DNA of 64,000 nucleotides from NCBI GenBank assembly GCA_964036045.1, contig OZ038381.1:113419790-113483789 (forward strand), given 5' to 3'. Positions 1-13,009 of the stretch are shown piece by piece (the first letter of the stretch is position 1; each line of letters starts with the position of its first letter). A model generated the notes under the pieces. That model made no database searches. It was not told where the DNA came from and worked only from the letters and a program-made list of their open reading frames with translations. The stretch is from Eutreptiella sp. 'Long Island Sound 2002' (Eukaryota; Euglenozoa; Euglenophyceae; Eutreptiales; Eutreptiaceae). Both the position numbers and the translations under genes were made by a program.

Positions 1-459
1 GGTTCCCCAGTACCGCCGCGTACCCCCACCGTACGGACCCTAGTCCCGCCGCGTATACCCCCAAGACGCCAGTACACCGTCACCTTGAACTCCGCGTGCC
101 CCTCGTGAGTGCTCCTCCCTGGCTGCCACGCCGTCTCAAGTACGCCCGCCATACTGTCCACCTGACGACCTCGCCGTCATATCCCTCTACGCACACATCA
201 CCACTTCCGCGCCGCTCCCGGGGCCTGCGGGCTGTCCCCGCAACCCCGTGTAACACTCCCAGAGGGCGCCGCAACGCGTGCACCGTAGCGCCGGCAACGT
301 TGTCGCCCGCCCCCAGACAACTCCGTGCACCCCCGGTGTATCCCGAGCAACCACTCCCAACACTGCCGTAGCCAGGCCGCCAATAGAGACCCCGGTGCCA
401 TGGGAATACCCTACAGGGGTTAGGGCCTTATTACCCTGGTCGGGACGACCCATGACACC
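1..459. other. GC-rich sequence without a recognisable gene
   Basis: Open frames occur on both strands, as expected from the high GC content, but none shows a conserved motif or a convincing protein composition. It may be the 3' flank or 3' UTR of the minus-strand LINE that ends nearby. Confidence 0.4.
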
Positions 460-1017
460 TCACTGTTGTATGCGGCGACCCGGGGCGGGCGGGTGAAGCA
501 TCCCTGTCCGACCCTCATGCACGGGGGCAGCACGGCTCACCATCAGGCCGGCACGACCTGTCACATCGCGTTGGCCGTCATACGCCGCCTGCCAGTCCCG
601 CACAATCAGGCCATGAGGGCACTGCTTCTCAGGCGCTACCCCCTCGCTGCGTCCAGCGTAGGGACGGTAGCAGGTGCACCCACAATTCCTAATCCCATCA
701 ATCTGCATCAGCCCCGGCCCCCACCACGCCGTCACCATTTCCTCCGTGATGCCACAACCAGAGTATCCGCGAGTCGCCCTCCAGAGCCGCCCACCAGAGC
801 AGCAGGGGCAAGGCTGCCGACGGCGCACCAGGGCACCGTACCCCTTCCACTCGGACGCTCTTCAGGCCACCCTGGATTGTCTTCCAGGCACTTGAGGACA
901 TCTGTCCAGAGTGCCGCAGTGCCCACCTCGCCTTCGCACCAGGGCCCACGATTGCGCCGACACCACGCGGGACCACTCCTTGAATGCCGTGATGTCCCGT
1001 GCCACCCAGGAACCTAT
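460..1017 (-). pseudogene. Cysteine-rich region downstream of LINE ORF2
   Basis: Past a TGA at 1018-1020 the minus strand continues with protein-like sequence in two frames, so at least one frameshift is needed. One piece (about 732-926) reads WTDVLKCLEDNPGWPEE. The next (460-828) has Cys pairs CPCC, YSGCG and CGCTCY and the stretch GITEEMVTAWW, and ends at TGA (460-462). This could be a C-terminal zinc-binding extension of the LINE protein or a separate small ORF. A loosely similar CYRCG-containing stretch lies at the end of the second LINE-like copy near 54.7 kb, which favours the first option. No function is assigned. Confidence 0.35.
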
Positions 1018-4000
1018 TCACTGGCTGAAGGCCTGCGCCACCGCCGCCATCCAGTGAGGGAACAAGGACATTGCCTCTTCGTGCGCGATGCACGACCGTT
1101 GCACCAGCAGTGCGTGCAGCGGTGCCCTCTGAAAGGTCGCTCGCAGGTCGCCGGGGAGGCCGGCAAACGGGTTCCACGGCGGACGCTGCTGGATCCTCCC
1201 TGCCGGCGGGCAGAAGGGTGTGTCACCTCGCAGGAACGCGTATACCGCCCTCCTTCGATCTTGCATCGGCAGCTGCATGATCTGGGTGAGCCGATGGTTC
1301 CTGCGGGCATACACATCTTCCCCAATTTGGACCATGTCCTCCACAAAGAGCCTGGCCTTGGCAGGGCCCCGGGACGACGCCGCTCGCACCGCAGCGAACA
1401 GCCGCTTCAGGTCCCCGGGGACGACACCCGCCATCAGGGATTCAGTCCACCTGCAGCCGTGCTCCCTCCACGCCACGAACTCCACCGCCCTGTCTGTCAG
1501 GGGTAGCTCCGCCATGAACTCCTCCACACGCCTGCGCAGGAGCCCAGCCACCTCCTCGTCCCGCGCACATAGCAGGCGCATGTGGCCAATGTCCTCCTCC
1601 GGCCCCCCACAGAAGATACAGGGGTGGGCCGGTATTGCCATACGCCCGAGCTTCTATCTCCACCGTCGCATGACCTGCATTGTGGACAAGCGACCGTCAC
1701 GTGCCCGCAGCATATTTCGGTGCGTTGGGCCGTGGTGTACAGCTCCCAGGGGCACCGCCTCGCAGGCGCCAGCCAGTGGCGTGTGCGCCCTGGTGCGTGC
1801 CGCTAGCGAACGCCACTCCATCTCTCGGACTTGCTGAAGGGCTTGCATGGATGGCACGCGCGGCTCGAGCTCTCCATTATCCCCCGGCACCAAGAGGATG
1901 GCGTGCTCCTTTGGTAGGACGAGATGGACAGGCGGGGCCATCGCACGGGCCGCGGCAGAGTCCGGCGCCTCGAGCGGGACTGCCGCCAAGTGCGAACTCT
2001 GCCTCACCACCCAGTGGTGCGGCCCCCCAACTCGGCGTGGCAGCTGCCGCAGCCCTTCCACTATCCAGCTCAGTGCGTGCTGGTTGACCAGATGTGATGT
2101 CGGCCCCTTGATGCCACGTTATAGGGCCTCTTGCGCCCTGCGGAGATGCGCTCCTATGATGGACGCATCCACCACGTGCACCGTGCACGCTGACGGGGGC
2201 GTGCGCAACAGGTAAGCCGCCGCGCCGATGATCTCTGCCTCCGGGACCGTGCCGTAGATGGCACCCATCCACGTGGGGATTCCGTGGCTGGCCACCGCCA
2301 CGTTTGTGGCGTCGCCTCCCTGGGGCGACGCGTCAGACGATGTGACTTTAGTCGCCACCGGCACCCAGCAGTACCGGTGGGGTTCCAGCCACGACACGTC
2401 GGAGTGGGGGCTCTGCACCACCCTTCCAAGGGACGCCGCACTGGAGGCTCTGAGCTCTGGGGACAGGACTACCTTCGGCCGATACCCCGCATGTGGTCTC
2501 CAGGCCAGGTCACATCCACAGACTGACTTGATGGCGTCCAGGGCGGTGGTATACTCCGCCCCCCAAACCGTTGCGGAGCAGGAGGGCTGGTACACCACCA
2601 CAGATCCCTGTTCCACCGCGCCGCCATCACGCAACAAAGTGACGGCGACGTGCGGATCGTGCGGCACGTTGGACATCCGAACCACTTCCGGGACCGAGTA
2701 CTCATCCGGGTCCGGGACAGGGCCTGCTGGTAGCAGAAGGACAATTCCCCACTCGCTGTACCCGTGCACCGCCGCGCATGCCCTGGAGAACGCTGGCCGC
2801 CCGTGCACAACCCACAGTGGTGACGGGTTTATGCCGCCCCCGGCGTGTGGAGTGAGTAGGGGGACGGACGCCGGATCGTCTTGCTGCTGGTAACCCTCAA
2901 AGACGTCCCCCAACAGAAGCAGGAGGGCGGCTAGCGGGACGAACGGCATGGATAGCCCCGGGTTGGCCGGGTCCCATCCTTCCTCCCTGTACCCGCCCAC
3001 CACATACACGTCCCCTGCAGCGGACTGTTTATTGCGTTTGCTGGCCTTCTTTCGGCGCACCGGGTGAATTAGCCAGTGAGTCAACGGACTAGGCAGCTGC
3101 GGTCGGAAGACGTCGCAGAGCCCCGTGAACCACACGTGGTGCAGCTGATGGGGCCCTACTCCTGCGTGCGGAAGGTGTAGGTGGTCCTCATGGCACTCCT
3201 GGAACTGGACGGCCCAGTGCCCAGGCGCAGGACAGGGGAGCCGCGCATGCAGGAGGTCATTTGCGGGATCAGTCAGGGACTGTACCGCCGCATCTGTGCG
3301 GGGCCCCGAGAGAACGCATATGTCTCTACCCTTGAAGGAATAGGATTGGGACACCCACTTCCGCCCCGCCCACTGCACTTGCGGCAGATGGGCGTGTACA
3401 CACGAGTACACTGACGATGGCATGAGAAGTCCTACGCGCAACGTCCCCATCGCCCGGAGTACCCTGTCCACCCACGTATTGCCAGCGTGCGTGGCGAATG
3501 ACGCAGAGGGCACCATGAACTGCCCGCACACTCCGTACTGCACGTGCATGTCCCGGAGCATGGCCTGCAGCTCATCCCGGACTGTCGTCGACCTGTGGTG
3601 GGTGAGTTGAGCCACGGTCGCCACGACGGAGTCGCGGCACATAAACTGGACATCTGCCAACCGTAACCCATGACCCGACCGCACCGCTACGTTGGACAGG
3701 TCCTTGGGCAGCTTCTCGAATTGCAGGGCTGCAGCCTTGATGGGAGTATTCAGCTTGATCACCGCCTCCGCCGTGTCGGACAGGTAGGGCGCCGCGTACC
3801 GCACGATGCCTCCAACCACAGCTGCATCACCTCATGAGGCACCGACGCCGGCCCCATCGTGTTTTTGCACCAGCCCAGCAGAGCTTCACACCGGAGTACA
3901 TGTTTCTCCTTCATGGTCGCCACCCCCCTGGGATTGAGGCGCAGGCCCAAGTATGGTACCGTGCCCTTGGCAGGCAAGCATACCCATGGGGCCGCCGTGT

Positions 4001-5983
4001 TCCCTGGGCTCAAGCACACCATGATCGAAGGGATGCGAGCAGTATTTGCATAGGCGCATTTGCCGACGTTGAGGGACATGCCCATGTCTGTGAGATACCG
4101 CGCTATCGCCGCTGCATACTCCAGGAATTGCGGCAGGGAGTGCGCTATCAACAAGAGGTCATCACAGTACGCCTGCACCAGGGGTGGCACCGCATGGCGA
4201 GCATCTCCCCGCGCCTTGCAGGCGAGGCTCCGCAGGAGAGGTTCTAAGAGGAGGAGGTAGAGCACAACGCTCTCCGCACTGCCCTGCCGCAGGCCTCTGT
4301 GGAGCCGAATGCTCGGCGTCGGGCCGTGCGCGGTGACGATGCGCACCAGAGACCCGCAGCTGAGGGTGTGGAAGAGCCTGATGAGCTCTTCCGGGACTCC
4401 CATGTGGCGCAGGCGGAGCGCCAGCGCCGTGCCATGACTCCGGGACGTCCGCACCCCGCAGGATAGCCCTGTACGCGTGCACCAGGAGCCCCTGCACCGG
4501 TTCAGGCAGCTCTGCTATGAGGGCAGCCGTAACCCGGTTGGACCCTGGAGCTTTGTCCTCCGCCACGGCCTGCCTCACGGCGTCTTTAAGGTCTTGCAGG
4601 GTGTAGTCCTGTACCGACCTCCATTCCTCAGGCACCCCCCTGGGAATGTGGGCTCGGACCAGCCGCTCGAAGGCCGGCAGGTTCACTGGCCGCTTGGCGT
4701 ACAGCGCCTCCCAATAGACGTCCGAGGCCTCCAAGAGCACCTTCTCCGACTCGCGGACGCGTACGGACCACAGGCCCGACGGGGCATAGTTCACCACGTT
4801 GATGGCCCCCCGTATCGCCGTCCATCGGAGCTGCAGATCCGGCACCCTGCCCCGCCAATAGTCCTTGATGGACCGGCGCCTGTTGCTCCTGAGGACACCC
4901 TGCAGCTCCTCCACGCGTGTCTCTAGCTGGTGGAGCTGTTGGTCCAACGCGGCACGTAGGTCCTCCACCGAAGCGGGGGATAGGTCGGGGTCCACCCGCC
5001 GGAGGTGCTGTAGCAAGGCAGTCGCTTCCTGGGAGTGGAGTCCGGCCGCCGCCGCGTCTCGTTGCCACAGCTCATGGGCGCGCCAGGCTAGGGCTTGCTG
5101 ATCCGAGAGGACCTGGGCCAGAGACGCCTCCGTCTCCGCCTGCCCGTACGGGTACTGCGGGTCCACGCCCGACGGCATGCGCACCCCCGTGACCCTCGAC
5201 ACGTCATCACGGAAGGCGTAGAGCAGGTCAAAGACCGCTTGCACCTCCGACGTGCCCATGGTGGCAGTGTCCTGGTCCGACGAGAGCCACGCCTGCAGCC
5301 GCCGATCCCCGCAGGCCTTCTGCAGTACTGCCGCCGCCGCCTCACGAACCCCCGGGGAGTCCGGGCGTATGGCATGCAGCCTGCCCTCCTCCCGTTCCGG
5401 GCCTGCCCTGCGGAAACCACACTGTTCCCACGGGGTTTGGAACCTCCTCGTGGTGGGGTGCCACGGGGACTCCAGCCACACGTTGAAGTCCCCTCCGAGG
5501 AGCACGGCCCTGGTGCCACCCGCGCTCTTGGCCGCCGCGTACATGGCCACGTCAGCCCAGAAGGATGCCTTAGACGCCCAAGAGTCGCCGCCGCTGCCTG
5601 GGCCGTGGACGTTGATGACCGTGAGGGTGCCACCTGCGGTCACCACATCGAGGGCCATGGCCTTGCCCGGCACGATGTCCACGATGTCTCGAACTCCCTC
5701 CGCGGCGAACACGTCCGCCCGAAGGGCAATCAAGAGCCCGCCGCGCACCGCTGCCGCCGACGCCGCCTGGGCATCCACCCCTGGGTACGCATGATACCGA
5801 GTGGCGCCACTGATTCTCCGAGTGCACCACACCCTGAGGGTCCTGCAGGCTGGTCTCCTGGAGGAGGCCCAGGATGGCATCCTCGGCCTTCATGAAGCCC
5901 GCCGCCACCGCCTCACCGTCAAGCATACCTGGGGCCACCGGTACGCCGTCCCCCCGCATCGAGCCCTGGACGTTCCAGGACAC
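1018..5983 (-). pseudogene. LINE ORF2: APE endonuclease, reverse transcriptase, RNase H, zf-RVT (decayed)
   Basis: This is the polyprotein of a non-LTR retrotransposon. Order from the N terminus: APE-type endonuclease with SWNVQG (near 5980), the QET metal-binding site, INVHGPGSGGDSW and LLGGDFNVW (near 5490); a coiled linker; RT block 1 with DKAPGSN (near 4545) and GADVPESW; RT palm RGLRQGSAESVV and AYCDDLLLIA (YCDD near 4165); an RNase H domain with EAEIIGAAAYLL and VHVVDAS (near 2200) and a later HALSWIVEGL helix; and a CCHC-type zf-RVT, CIFCGGPEEDIGHMRLLC (near 1610). At least three frameshifts (about 5800, 4450 and 3810) and loss of RT blocks between VPES and HGTALALRL show it is dead. 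TAA at 2119 and TAG at 1654 interrupt conserved sequence without changing frame. It ends at TGA 1018-1020. The start is unclear: a TGA at 6014-6016 lies just upstream, and the first frame-matching ATG is near 5961. Confidence 0.85.
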
Positions 5984-8900
5984 CGCCGCTCGGGTGTCGG
6001 AGGCGGGGTCCCTTCATGGCTGCACGTGTGGACCGGGGCCCCCCGCCGGATCCGGATCACTGGACGGAGGGGGGTCACCAGCAGGTCCAGGGGGTCCACC
6101 CGCACCCGGCGCGGGTGGCTGGCGAGGTGGCCCTTGTCCCCGTGGGCCTCCGCCCGAGGCGGTCGTTGCCGACTGAGACCCGGCAGATGCGGCGGGCTCC
6201 CCCTCTGCCTGTCCGCCGGACGTACTTGCCGCCGTACTCCCCGTAGAAGTCAAGCCCCACGCCGTGCTGCAGACCCAATCGCTCCAGATCGCGCCGCCGA
6301 CGGCGACGCCCCGCGCCCCGCCGCGGGGCGGGCACCCGTGGGCAGCATGAGCGCTCTGGACCTCGCCTGGGCCGACGCGAAAGGCCCCGCCTGGCCCCCC
6401 GGCATAAGGCCAGCCAGCATGGCCAGCGCCTGGTCCCGTTGCGCCGGATCAGCCGCATGGTCCCGCTGGATGTGGTCCAGCAGGTCCTTGGGGTGGAGGT
6501 GGGTGGGCCGGCAGTGCTTGCCAGCTCTCCATGTGCAGTGACCAGCCCCATCCAGCCGAGACCAGGGGCAGACTTTGATCGTCTTCGACCCACACTGCTC
6601 CGTGGCCAAGTCACCGCCGAAGTGCTGCAGCACGTACCGAATGTTGGCATAGGCGCCATATCGAGGCGGGGGGCTCCTCTTGGGCGGCGGCTTGGGCGCT
6701 GCTTTCGGGGCCGGCCTCGCCGCCGCGGCCGGGGATGCCGCAGGCCGTACCGGTGGCACGCTTGGTGGCTGCGGCAGGTGCAGCATTCCCCCCACGGGAA
6801 ACTGCTCCTCCACCCAGCGGCGCCACGCGTCAGCGAACTTCTCCCGGTCGCCCTCGACCTTCCACCTGGACGTGGAGAACGCCCGGAGCCACGGCCCCAT
6901 GTTCTCCGCCATGACCAGGCGGAGGGCATCTGCTCCGCTCTGCCGGCGGAAGCGTGTCGCGGCCGCGCCTGCCACGGTCCCTTGGAGGTACAGCGCCTCG
7001 CCCCCGTCGCCACTCAGTGCACTAAGGTGCAGGGCCTCCAGGTCGGCGGGGCGGACCGTGAGCACCGTGCCCTCTCCGCGATCGTACCGATGAAGGCAGC
7101 TCCCCCAGGGACGGCAGACGCGCGATGGGCCCCATGTCCCTGTTGAGGACCACCGCCGCCACCCACCGCCTGTCCAGCGCGGACAGGAGGTTGCCCGGCC
7201 TCGGCACCCCGAGAAGGGTACCGACCGCGGACATGAGGGCGCACACACCACAGTCCTTGGTGTTGCCGGCAGGCTGCCGCACGTGCGCCGCCCGGGCCGT
7301 CGCCAGCCGATGCTCCGCACCCGGCCACCCCGCCATCTGGCCCCTGGATGCCATGCGCATCGTCCGGACCGCCATGTCCCATGTGTGCGGCCACTGGGGC
7401 GGGGCCCCTGACACCACAAGCTGGCCCAGCGGGTCCACAGTCATCTGCGTGTCAGGGGCCAGAAGGTGGTGAGCCGTCCAGTGCCGCATGCTCGGCGTCT
7501 CCGACCGGTCGAGGTACACCGCCTCTGAGCCGCCCAGCTCGACGTACCTCGCAATGAGGAGGGCAGCCGGGGTTTGGTCGTGCCGCTGGCCCTCCCACCC
7601 CTCCCTCCGGAGCATCATGGCGTGGGGGGCCAGGCACTACACCACGTCGGCTGCCAGCGCGACCACGTCGTCGCTGAGCTCCACCCCATGGTCCGCGGCC
7701 ACCAGGAAGTGGTGCCTGGGCTTGGAGTACAGGTGCTCCAGGGCGCCCCGCAACTGTGCTGGCGGGGGAGAGGCGTTCCCGCAGCCCCGCAGCCAGGAGA
7801 GCGCGCCCAGGAGATGCCGCCCTGCTCCTCCTGGCCAGACGGCGGCCCTAAGGACCGGCAGGTCGCACTAGACAGCTCCAGCGACCGGATCGCGCCAAGG
7901 CTGTGGCTTGTCGGCTCTCCATTGGAGGACAGCCACCACCACATGCGTGGTCAGGGGCTCTGCCGCGAGCTACAACGCCCTCCCCCCGTCGGTCTCGATC
8001 ACCGTGCCCCGTGGGGCAGTGAAGACGTGGCCACCGGTCCCACGGACCGCCACCCATCCCCACAAGACCGCCACGGTCTCCCAGCTGGGGTGGCTGGTTC
8101 TCTTGGGCAGGACCACTACGGGCGGGCACGGGCTGTTGGTGGCCCACACGCGCCATTCCACTCCCACCAAACGCTCGTGACCAGGGGGCCGGAACACCTG
8201 GGGCCATGCGTCCGGGAGCCGGCGATGGACGGCGGTCCACACATCTGCCCCGTCAGCCCGCGTGAACTGGAGTCCTTCCAGGATGTCCCCGTCCACAGGT
8301 GTGGGGAGGCGGGCAGTGCGAACCTCCAGCCCCCGGCCCAGGCGAAACCCTGGCCCCTCTCGGTCTCCCAGCAGCAAGACCTCCGGGTCCGCGGCCGCAA
8401 GGCGAGCCGCCACCGTGGGGAGATGCAGGGAGACAGTCCACGGCTGGACTGAGACGGGCTCGCGCGGGAGGTCAGGGCAGGCCGCCACAGCACTGCCATC
8501 CCTCGCCCAGCTGAGCGCTCTGTCCCACCACTGCGCCCACGCACCCGGCGCTGCCGGCAACGACCAGGACAGTTACGTCATGACCGCCTTAGCCTGCCAC
8601 TCGCGAGGGTCCATGCCGGCAGGATGTGTGTGCCACGTGCACACCCACCCCAGGTTGGCCTCCTGGACAGTGACCATGTCCCTCCACGGGACCACCGGGA
8701 ACGGAGTGAGCAGGGCCGCCATGCCACATGGAAACGCCACCGCCCACTCGGTCAGGCCCCCACTCTCCACCGCATACCCCACCGCTGGGACTCCTCCTCC
8801 TTGCGCCTTTACCACCACTTCCTGCAGCAACGTTCCGTGGCCCCGGCCGTGGCCCTGGCTGCGGTCCAGGCTGAGGGCCCCCACACGGGCCATGGCCTGG

Positions 8901-9532
8901 AGGATCAGGAGCAATTCCTGGGGTACTCCCCGCGGCACCGGCGGCTGGGGGTGGGCGAACCGGCAGGCATCTGCCCGCATGCACCACCCCTTGGCCCAGT
9001 GCCTGCAGGTTTCCACCTCCCCCGTCTTCGGCCCAGCCTTGTCCGCCACTCCCAGCTCCCGTGCACCCACCCCACGCGCCTCCTTCGCCTTCACGAACTC
9101 CAGCTCCTCGTCCTGCTCCATGGCGCTCTGTGCCTCTTCACTCCCCCTGCGTTGGTCCTCTAGTGCCTCCGTCGTCGGCGGCGGGCTCGCGGCAGCCGTG
9201 AACCTCGCCAGGGCCGCCGCCACAATGGCTTGCACGTCCACCTCCTCTCCGGCCACCTCCGGCTGATCCTGCTGCTGCTCCTCCCCCGTGGGTGGCTCCC
9301 GCCCCACCTCGTCACCGTCGCGGCCTGTCTCCTCATCACTCCCCACCGGGACCGCGTGTTCGGACTCCTGGGGGACGGCGCTCTCGTCGAGGCGCGTGCC
9401 CACCACCACCAGCAGCTTGAGGTCGCCGCCGCAGCTCTCAAGGCGGTAGCTGCTGGAGGTGGGGACGAGGACCACCCCATCCCCGGTCAGCAGCAGGCGG
9501 TCCGCGCCGAACACGACCTCTGCACCCTCGGG

Positions 9533-9542
9533 GTGCACCGCC
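9533..9542. repeat. Target-site duplication of copy A, left
   Basis: GTGCACCGCC, identical to the right copy at 10170-10179. Confidence 0.8.
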
Positions 9543-10169
9543 ACGGGTGGGCCGTCTCCTCGGTTTGGGTACGCGACTCCCCCCCCCCCCCCCCCCCAGG
9601 CCCTCCGGGCCCAGTTAGTTACCAAGGGTCAATGGCTATCGGCCATACATATGGTGGCGCCGAAGGCGCCCGAAAATTTTTTTCATTCCCCTTGCCAACA
9701 TAGCACACCTCCCCGCCCAGGCGGTGGAGCACCCCAACGCTATACTTGAACCCAACCTTGACTCTAACACCCACCCCAACCCTCAGCCTGCTCCTAACCC
9801 TACACCTAACCCTACCCATGACCCTAACCCTAACCCTAACCCTAACCCTAACCCTACCCCTAACCCTAGCCCTAGCTCTCACCCATGAGGGAGGGCAAGG
9901 GGAGGTAACGGGAGCCTATGCCCCCCCCCCCATTACCCCAAATTGCCCCACCTGGACCCCCCCCCACCAACCCTCCCGACCCCCCCCCCCCACCGCCCCT
10001 CCCTGAACCCCCCCCCCCCCATCGCCCCTCCCTGAACCCCCCCCCCATCGCCCCTCCCTGAACCCCCCCCTCCAATGCCCCCCCCCCCCCCCCCCCCCCC
10101 CAGGGGCCTTCGGCCCACTTCCACGGGGGGGGGGAGTCGCGTCTAAAAGTGAGGGGACGGCCCACCCGT
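9543..10169. mobile_element. MULE-like non-autonomous TIR element carrying telomere-like repeats (copy A)
   Basis: A 627-bp insertion in LINE ORF1. Terminal inverted repeats of about 38 bp begin ACGGGTGGGCCGTC and end at ACGCGACTCCCC on both sides, with a few mismatches. It is flanked by a perfect 10-bp direct repeat GTGCACCGCC (9533-9542 and 10170-10179). Removing the element and one repeat restores the ORF1 frame exactly (ALLVAVH joined to PEGAEVV), which proves it is an insertion. Inside, left to right: a poly-C run, a GGCGCCGAAGGCGCC hairpin followed by AAAATTTTTTT (about 9654-9682), a CCCTAA array, then long poly-C tracts. A 9-10-bp duplication and long TIRs fit Mutator-like elements. 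No transposase is present. Confidence 0.8.
9792..9876 (-). repeat. Interstitial TTAGGG-type telomere-like array in copy A
   Basis: About 12 units of CCCTAA, with seven clean units in the middle and degenerate ones (CCCTACA, CCCTAG) at the edges, inside the TIR element. It is not a chromosome end, because LINE coding sequence continues on both sides. Confidence 0.85.
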
Positions 10170-10179
10170 GTGCACCGCC
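10170..10179. repeat. Target-site duplication of copy A, right
   Basis: GTGCACCGCC, identical to the left copy at 9533-9542. The ORF1 frame resumes across it. Confidence 0.8.
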
Positions 10180-12390
10180 ACCAGGAGCGCATGGGATCCC
10201 AGCGCCTGGGGCGTGAGGGGCCGCACGGCCTGCTCGCGACGCCAAGCGTCAGCCCCACCTCGCCACAAGGCCACGTACAGGCCTTCGTCCCGCCGCACAT
10301 CCTCCAGCCCTGCCTCGTCCAGTAGGCGCCCCACGGACAGGCGCACCGACAGGGGGAGGCCTTCCTGGGGCTCGGCCGCCCGGACATCACCGGCCTGGTG
10401 ACCCAGGACCGCTGCGTCCCCCAGCTGGACACAGCGGACCTAGCCGTCGTCCGGGGACTCGGCCTCTAGGGCCACCTCCCGGGCAACCTGTCCTGGGCGC
10501 TGGAGCTCGTAGCGCTCCAGGGCGCTCGCCAGCATCCCTGCCTCCCGCCGCCCCGTACTCATGAGGCGGTGCCTGTGGGCACCCTCGGCCGCATGGTACC
10601 TGCGGTGCCGCTGCTCACAGCTCCCCAGGGGAGGGGGCGGCACCGCAATGGGCATGGGCCGCAGCGGCGCGTGGGCCGGGTCCACGTCCATGCCGGCGTA
10701 GACGTCGGGCCCGGCGTCGTCCTCATACATGAGGGCCAGCGCCGACTCTCCGGGCCCGTACGCCTCTTCGTCCTCCACTTCCTCCGCCTCCTGCTCTTCC
10801 TCCGCCCCTTCCCCAGCCACAACCATCGCCGGCGGCGTGTCCGGCCGCGGCGGGAAGGGCGCCAGAGGGCGCTCGTCAGCGCCTCCGCCCCTTGCCGCCT
10901 CCGCCGCGTCCAGCCGTGCCCGCAGGTTGTTGGGCAGCCGGGCCCAGCTGGTGCCCGCATGGAGGTCCATGCTGTACGCCAGCCCCGCCGGACACGGGTC
11001 ACCGGGTGCAACCTGGCGCCACTCCCGCCACTCCCACATCCAGTCCTCCACTCCTTCCCCCTTGGCACGCCTCCCACTGGGCTCCACGACCCCGCCGCCC
11101 TTCGCCGGTGCCTGCGCCTCCGGCACACCCCGCCCCGCGTCCTGTCCCCCCGAAGCAACCACCTCCGACGGCTCCTCCTTGGCCCCTTCCGCCCTCGGGG
11201 CGACAGCCGCGAGCGCCTGCGCTATCAGCTCGGCGGCGTCAGCCCCCCTCCCTAGCCCTTCCGGCGCGGCTCCATCGCCCCCCGCGGCTGTCCGCCGGTA
11301 CGCCTCCAGGGCCTGCGCGAGCAGCTCGCTGATGTCTCGCGGGCCGGCCACTACCGCCTCCTGCGCCGCATCCCCCGCCTGTTCCCCCGCCGTAGGTCTC
11401 CCCATGGGGGCTGCGCCCTGCATCCCACGCGTCGGGGGTGGACCACCACTCGGCACCACCGGCTCAGGCCCCGTCGGCACCACGGGCGGGGCCCCGCGCG
11501 GCACGGCTGGATCCGGCACCGGGACCGTCCGCGGTGGAGACCCCGCCGCGGTATGCCCCGGCTGGGGCACCGCCAGGGGTGGCGCAGCCGCAGACGCCCC
11601 CATTCTCCCCGCCACGCGCCTCCCCTTGCGACACTCTCAGCTGCTGGGCGCCCCGCCCCGGCGCAGGCACCGGTACCGTGTGCTGAGGCGGCCGTGGGTG
11701 CTGCTGGGGCAGGGAATGCGGGTACACCACATGCTGGTGCGGACGGTGATGGTGATGGTGATGGTGAAGGTGGACGGGGTGTTGTGGCACAGCCGCCGGC
11801 TGATGGTGATGGTGAAGCTGGACGGGGAGCTGTGGCACAGCCGCCGGGTGTACGTGTTGGTGTGGGAAGTGATGCTGCATCATGGGGAACCCGACGGGGT
11901 GATGAAGTAGGTGATGGAGATGGAGTTGGTGGTGGTGGTGAGCCCCAAAAGGCGGGAAGGGCACGGGCCCGAGGCCCGGGGGCGGCGGCATCGGAAACGC
12001 ACCCGGCGCCGCATACCCCGGCCGCCCCATCGGTCCCACTCGGGGCCGCCCGCGCTGCGCGTCCTCGAGCTGCCCGAGATCTTGTAGACATCGGAGTAGT
12101 CGGTTGAGCAGGTGCACCCCGAACGGCACCGTGCCCGCTGCGAACCTCGCCTGAACGTCAGGCGCGTTGTACGGGTGGGGATCGCGGGCCAACATCTGCC
12201 GCAAGCAGACGTGGACGAAGTGGTCCCATCCGTTGTCCCTGACCGGACGGTCCGCGTCCACGCGCGCCTGGAACGCCGCATACGTGTGCGGCCCGTGTCT
12301 GACGAGATCAGACACCGTGTCTACCAGGCGCCGGGCACGTCGCCGGAAGGCCGACAACTCCGCGGGATCGGTGGGGACAGATGGCGACAT

Positions 12391-13009
12391 TTACCTAACG
12401 AGGGCTGTGTGAGCTATGGATACGGGAGAACGGGTGGACTCTGTGGCCCGTCCCGCCCGCCTTTTGATGCACGACACTTCGCAGGACACAGTTGCCCACC
12501 CCTCTTGCGCGTCCCCCCCCCCCCTTCCCTTTCGTGCTCCTTTGCCCCCGGTTTTGCCCCCTAGGTGTGCTCCTTGGTTCAACCCGGTTGTTGGTGGGTG
12601 TGTTGCCAGGCAGGGTTTGGGGGGGGGCGCGCCCGACGCTGGCTCTGGTCCCTCCCTCCGGGAGTTTCCCCACGGGGGGGCCGTTGCATGCACTCCCCGT
12701 CAGGGTGTAACTCTGTTGTACGGGCCGTCCATTTGTACCCGCTCCGTACAAATGGACTTGCGCCGTAACCAGGTACGCCGGCCCTTCCCCACACCGGGGT
12801 CGGGTACACTGTGGGTCTCTGGGGAGTCCTTGCGGGATAGGCGCGTCTCTTGCCTACCCCGATGGACGGTGTGCCCTACCCGCAGCCCCTCACAGGACAC
12901 GAACCGCAGTACGTGCCGTGGGGAGTGCTCTTGGTCAGGCCCATTGGCCACCCCCCCAGGCCGGTGCCACCTCGGGCCGTTGGCCAACGGTCCCGGGCGT
13001 AACCCACCT
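12391..13009. other. Upstream flank of the LINE with a perfect hairpin
   Basis: No gene was recognised. The stretch contains a 12-bp perfect inverted repeat, GTCCATTTGTAC and its complement, around a 7-nt loop (12727-12757). It lies 340 bp upstream of the ORF1 start and could be part of the LINE 5' UTR. Several G/C homopolymers are present. Confidence 0.4.

Larger units (their letters stand above)
6014..12390 (-). pseudogene. LINE ORF1: His-rich N terminus, CCCH zinc finger, Ulp1/C48-like protease, second zinc finger
   Basis: It starts at ATG 12388-12390. An N-terminal helical part is followed by a Pro/His-rich stretch (about 11.7-11.95 kb), then a frameshift near 11.62 kb. From there one frame runs to about 7.08 kb once the inserted element at 9543-10169 is removed. 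Domains: CCCH finger CRHWAKGWCMRADACRFAH with C-X7-C-X5-C-X3-H spacing (about 8951-9007); a C48-like protease with HHLLAPD..VDPLGQ supplying His and Asp, then RQPAGNTKDCGVC with the Gln and the Cys nucleophile (near 7255); and a Cys/His cluster starting CPWSRLDGAGHC and ending HIQRDH (about 6455-6570). Further frameshifts near 7080, 6300 and 6230 precede a TGA at 6014. In-frame TAR codons at 10440, 8573, 7970, 7868 and 7637 sit within continuous protein. The protease could process the element's own proteins or act on host SUMO; neither can be decided here. Confidence 0.75.
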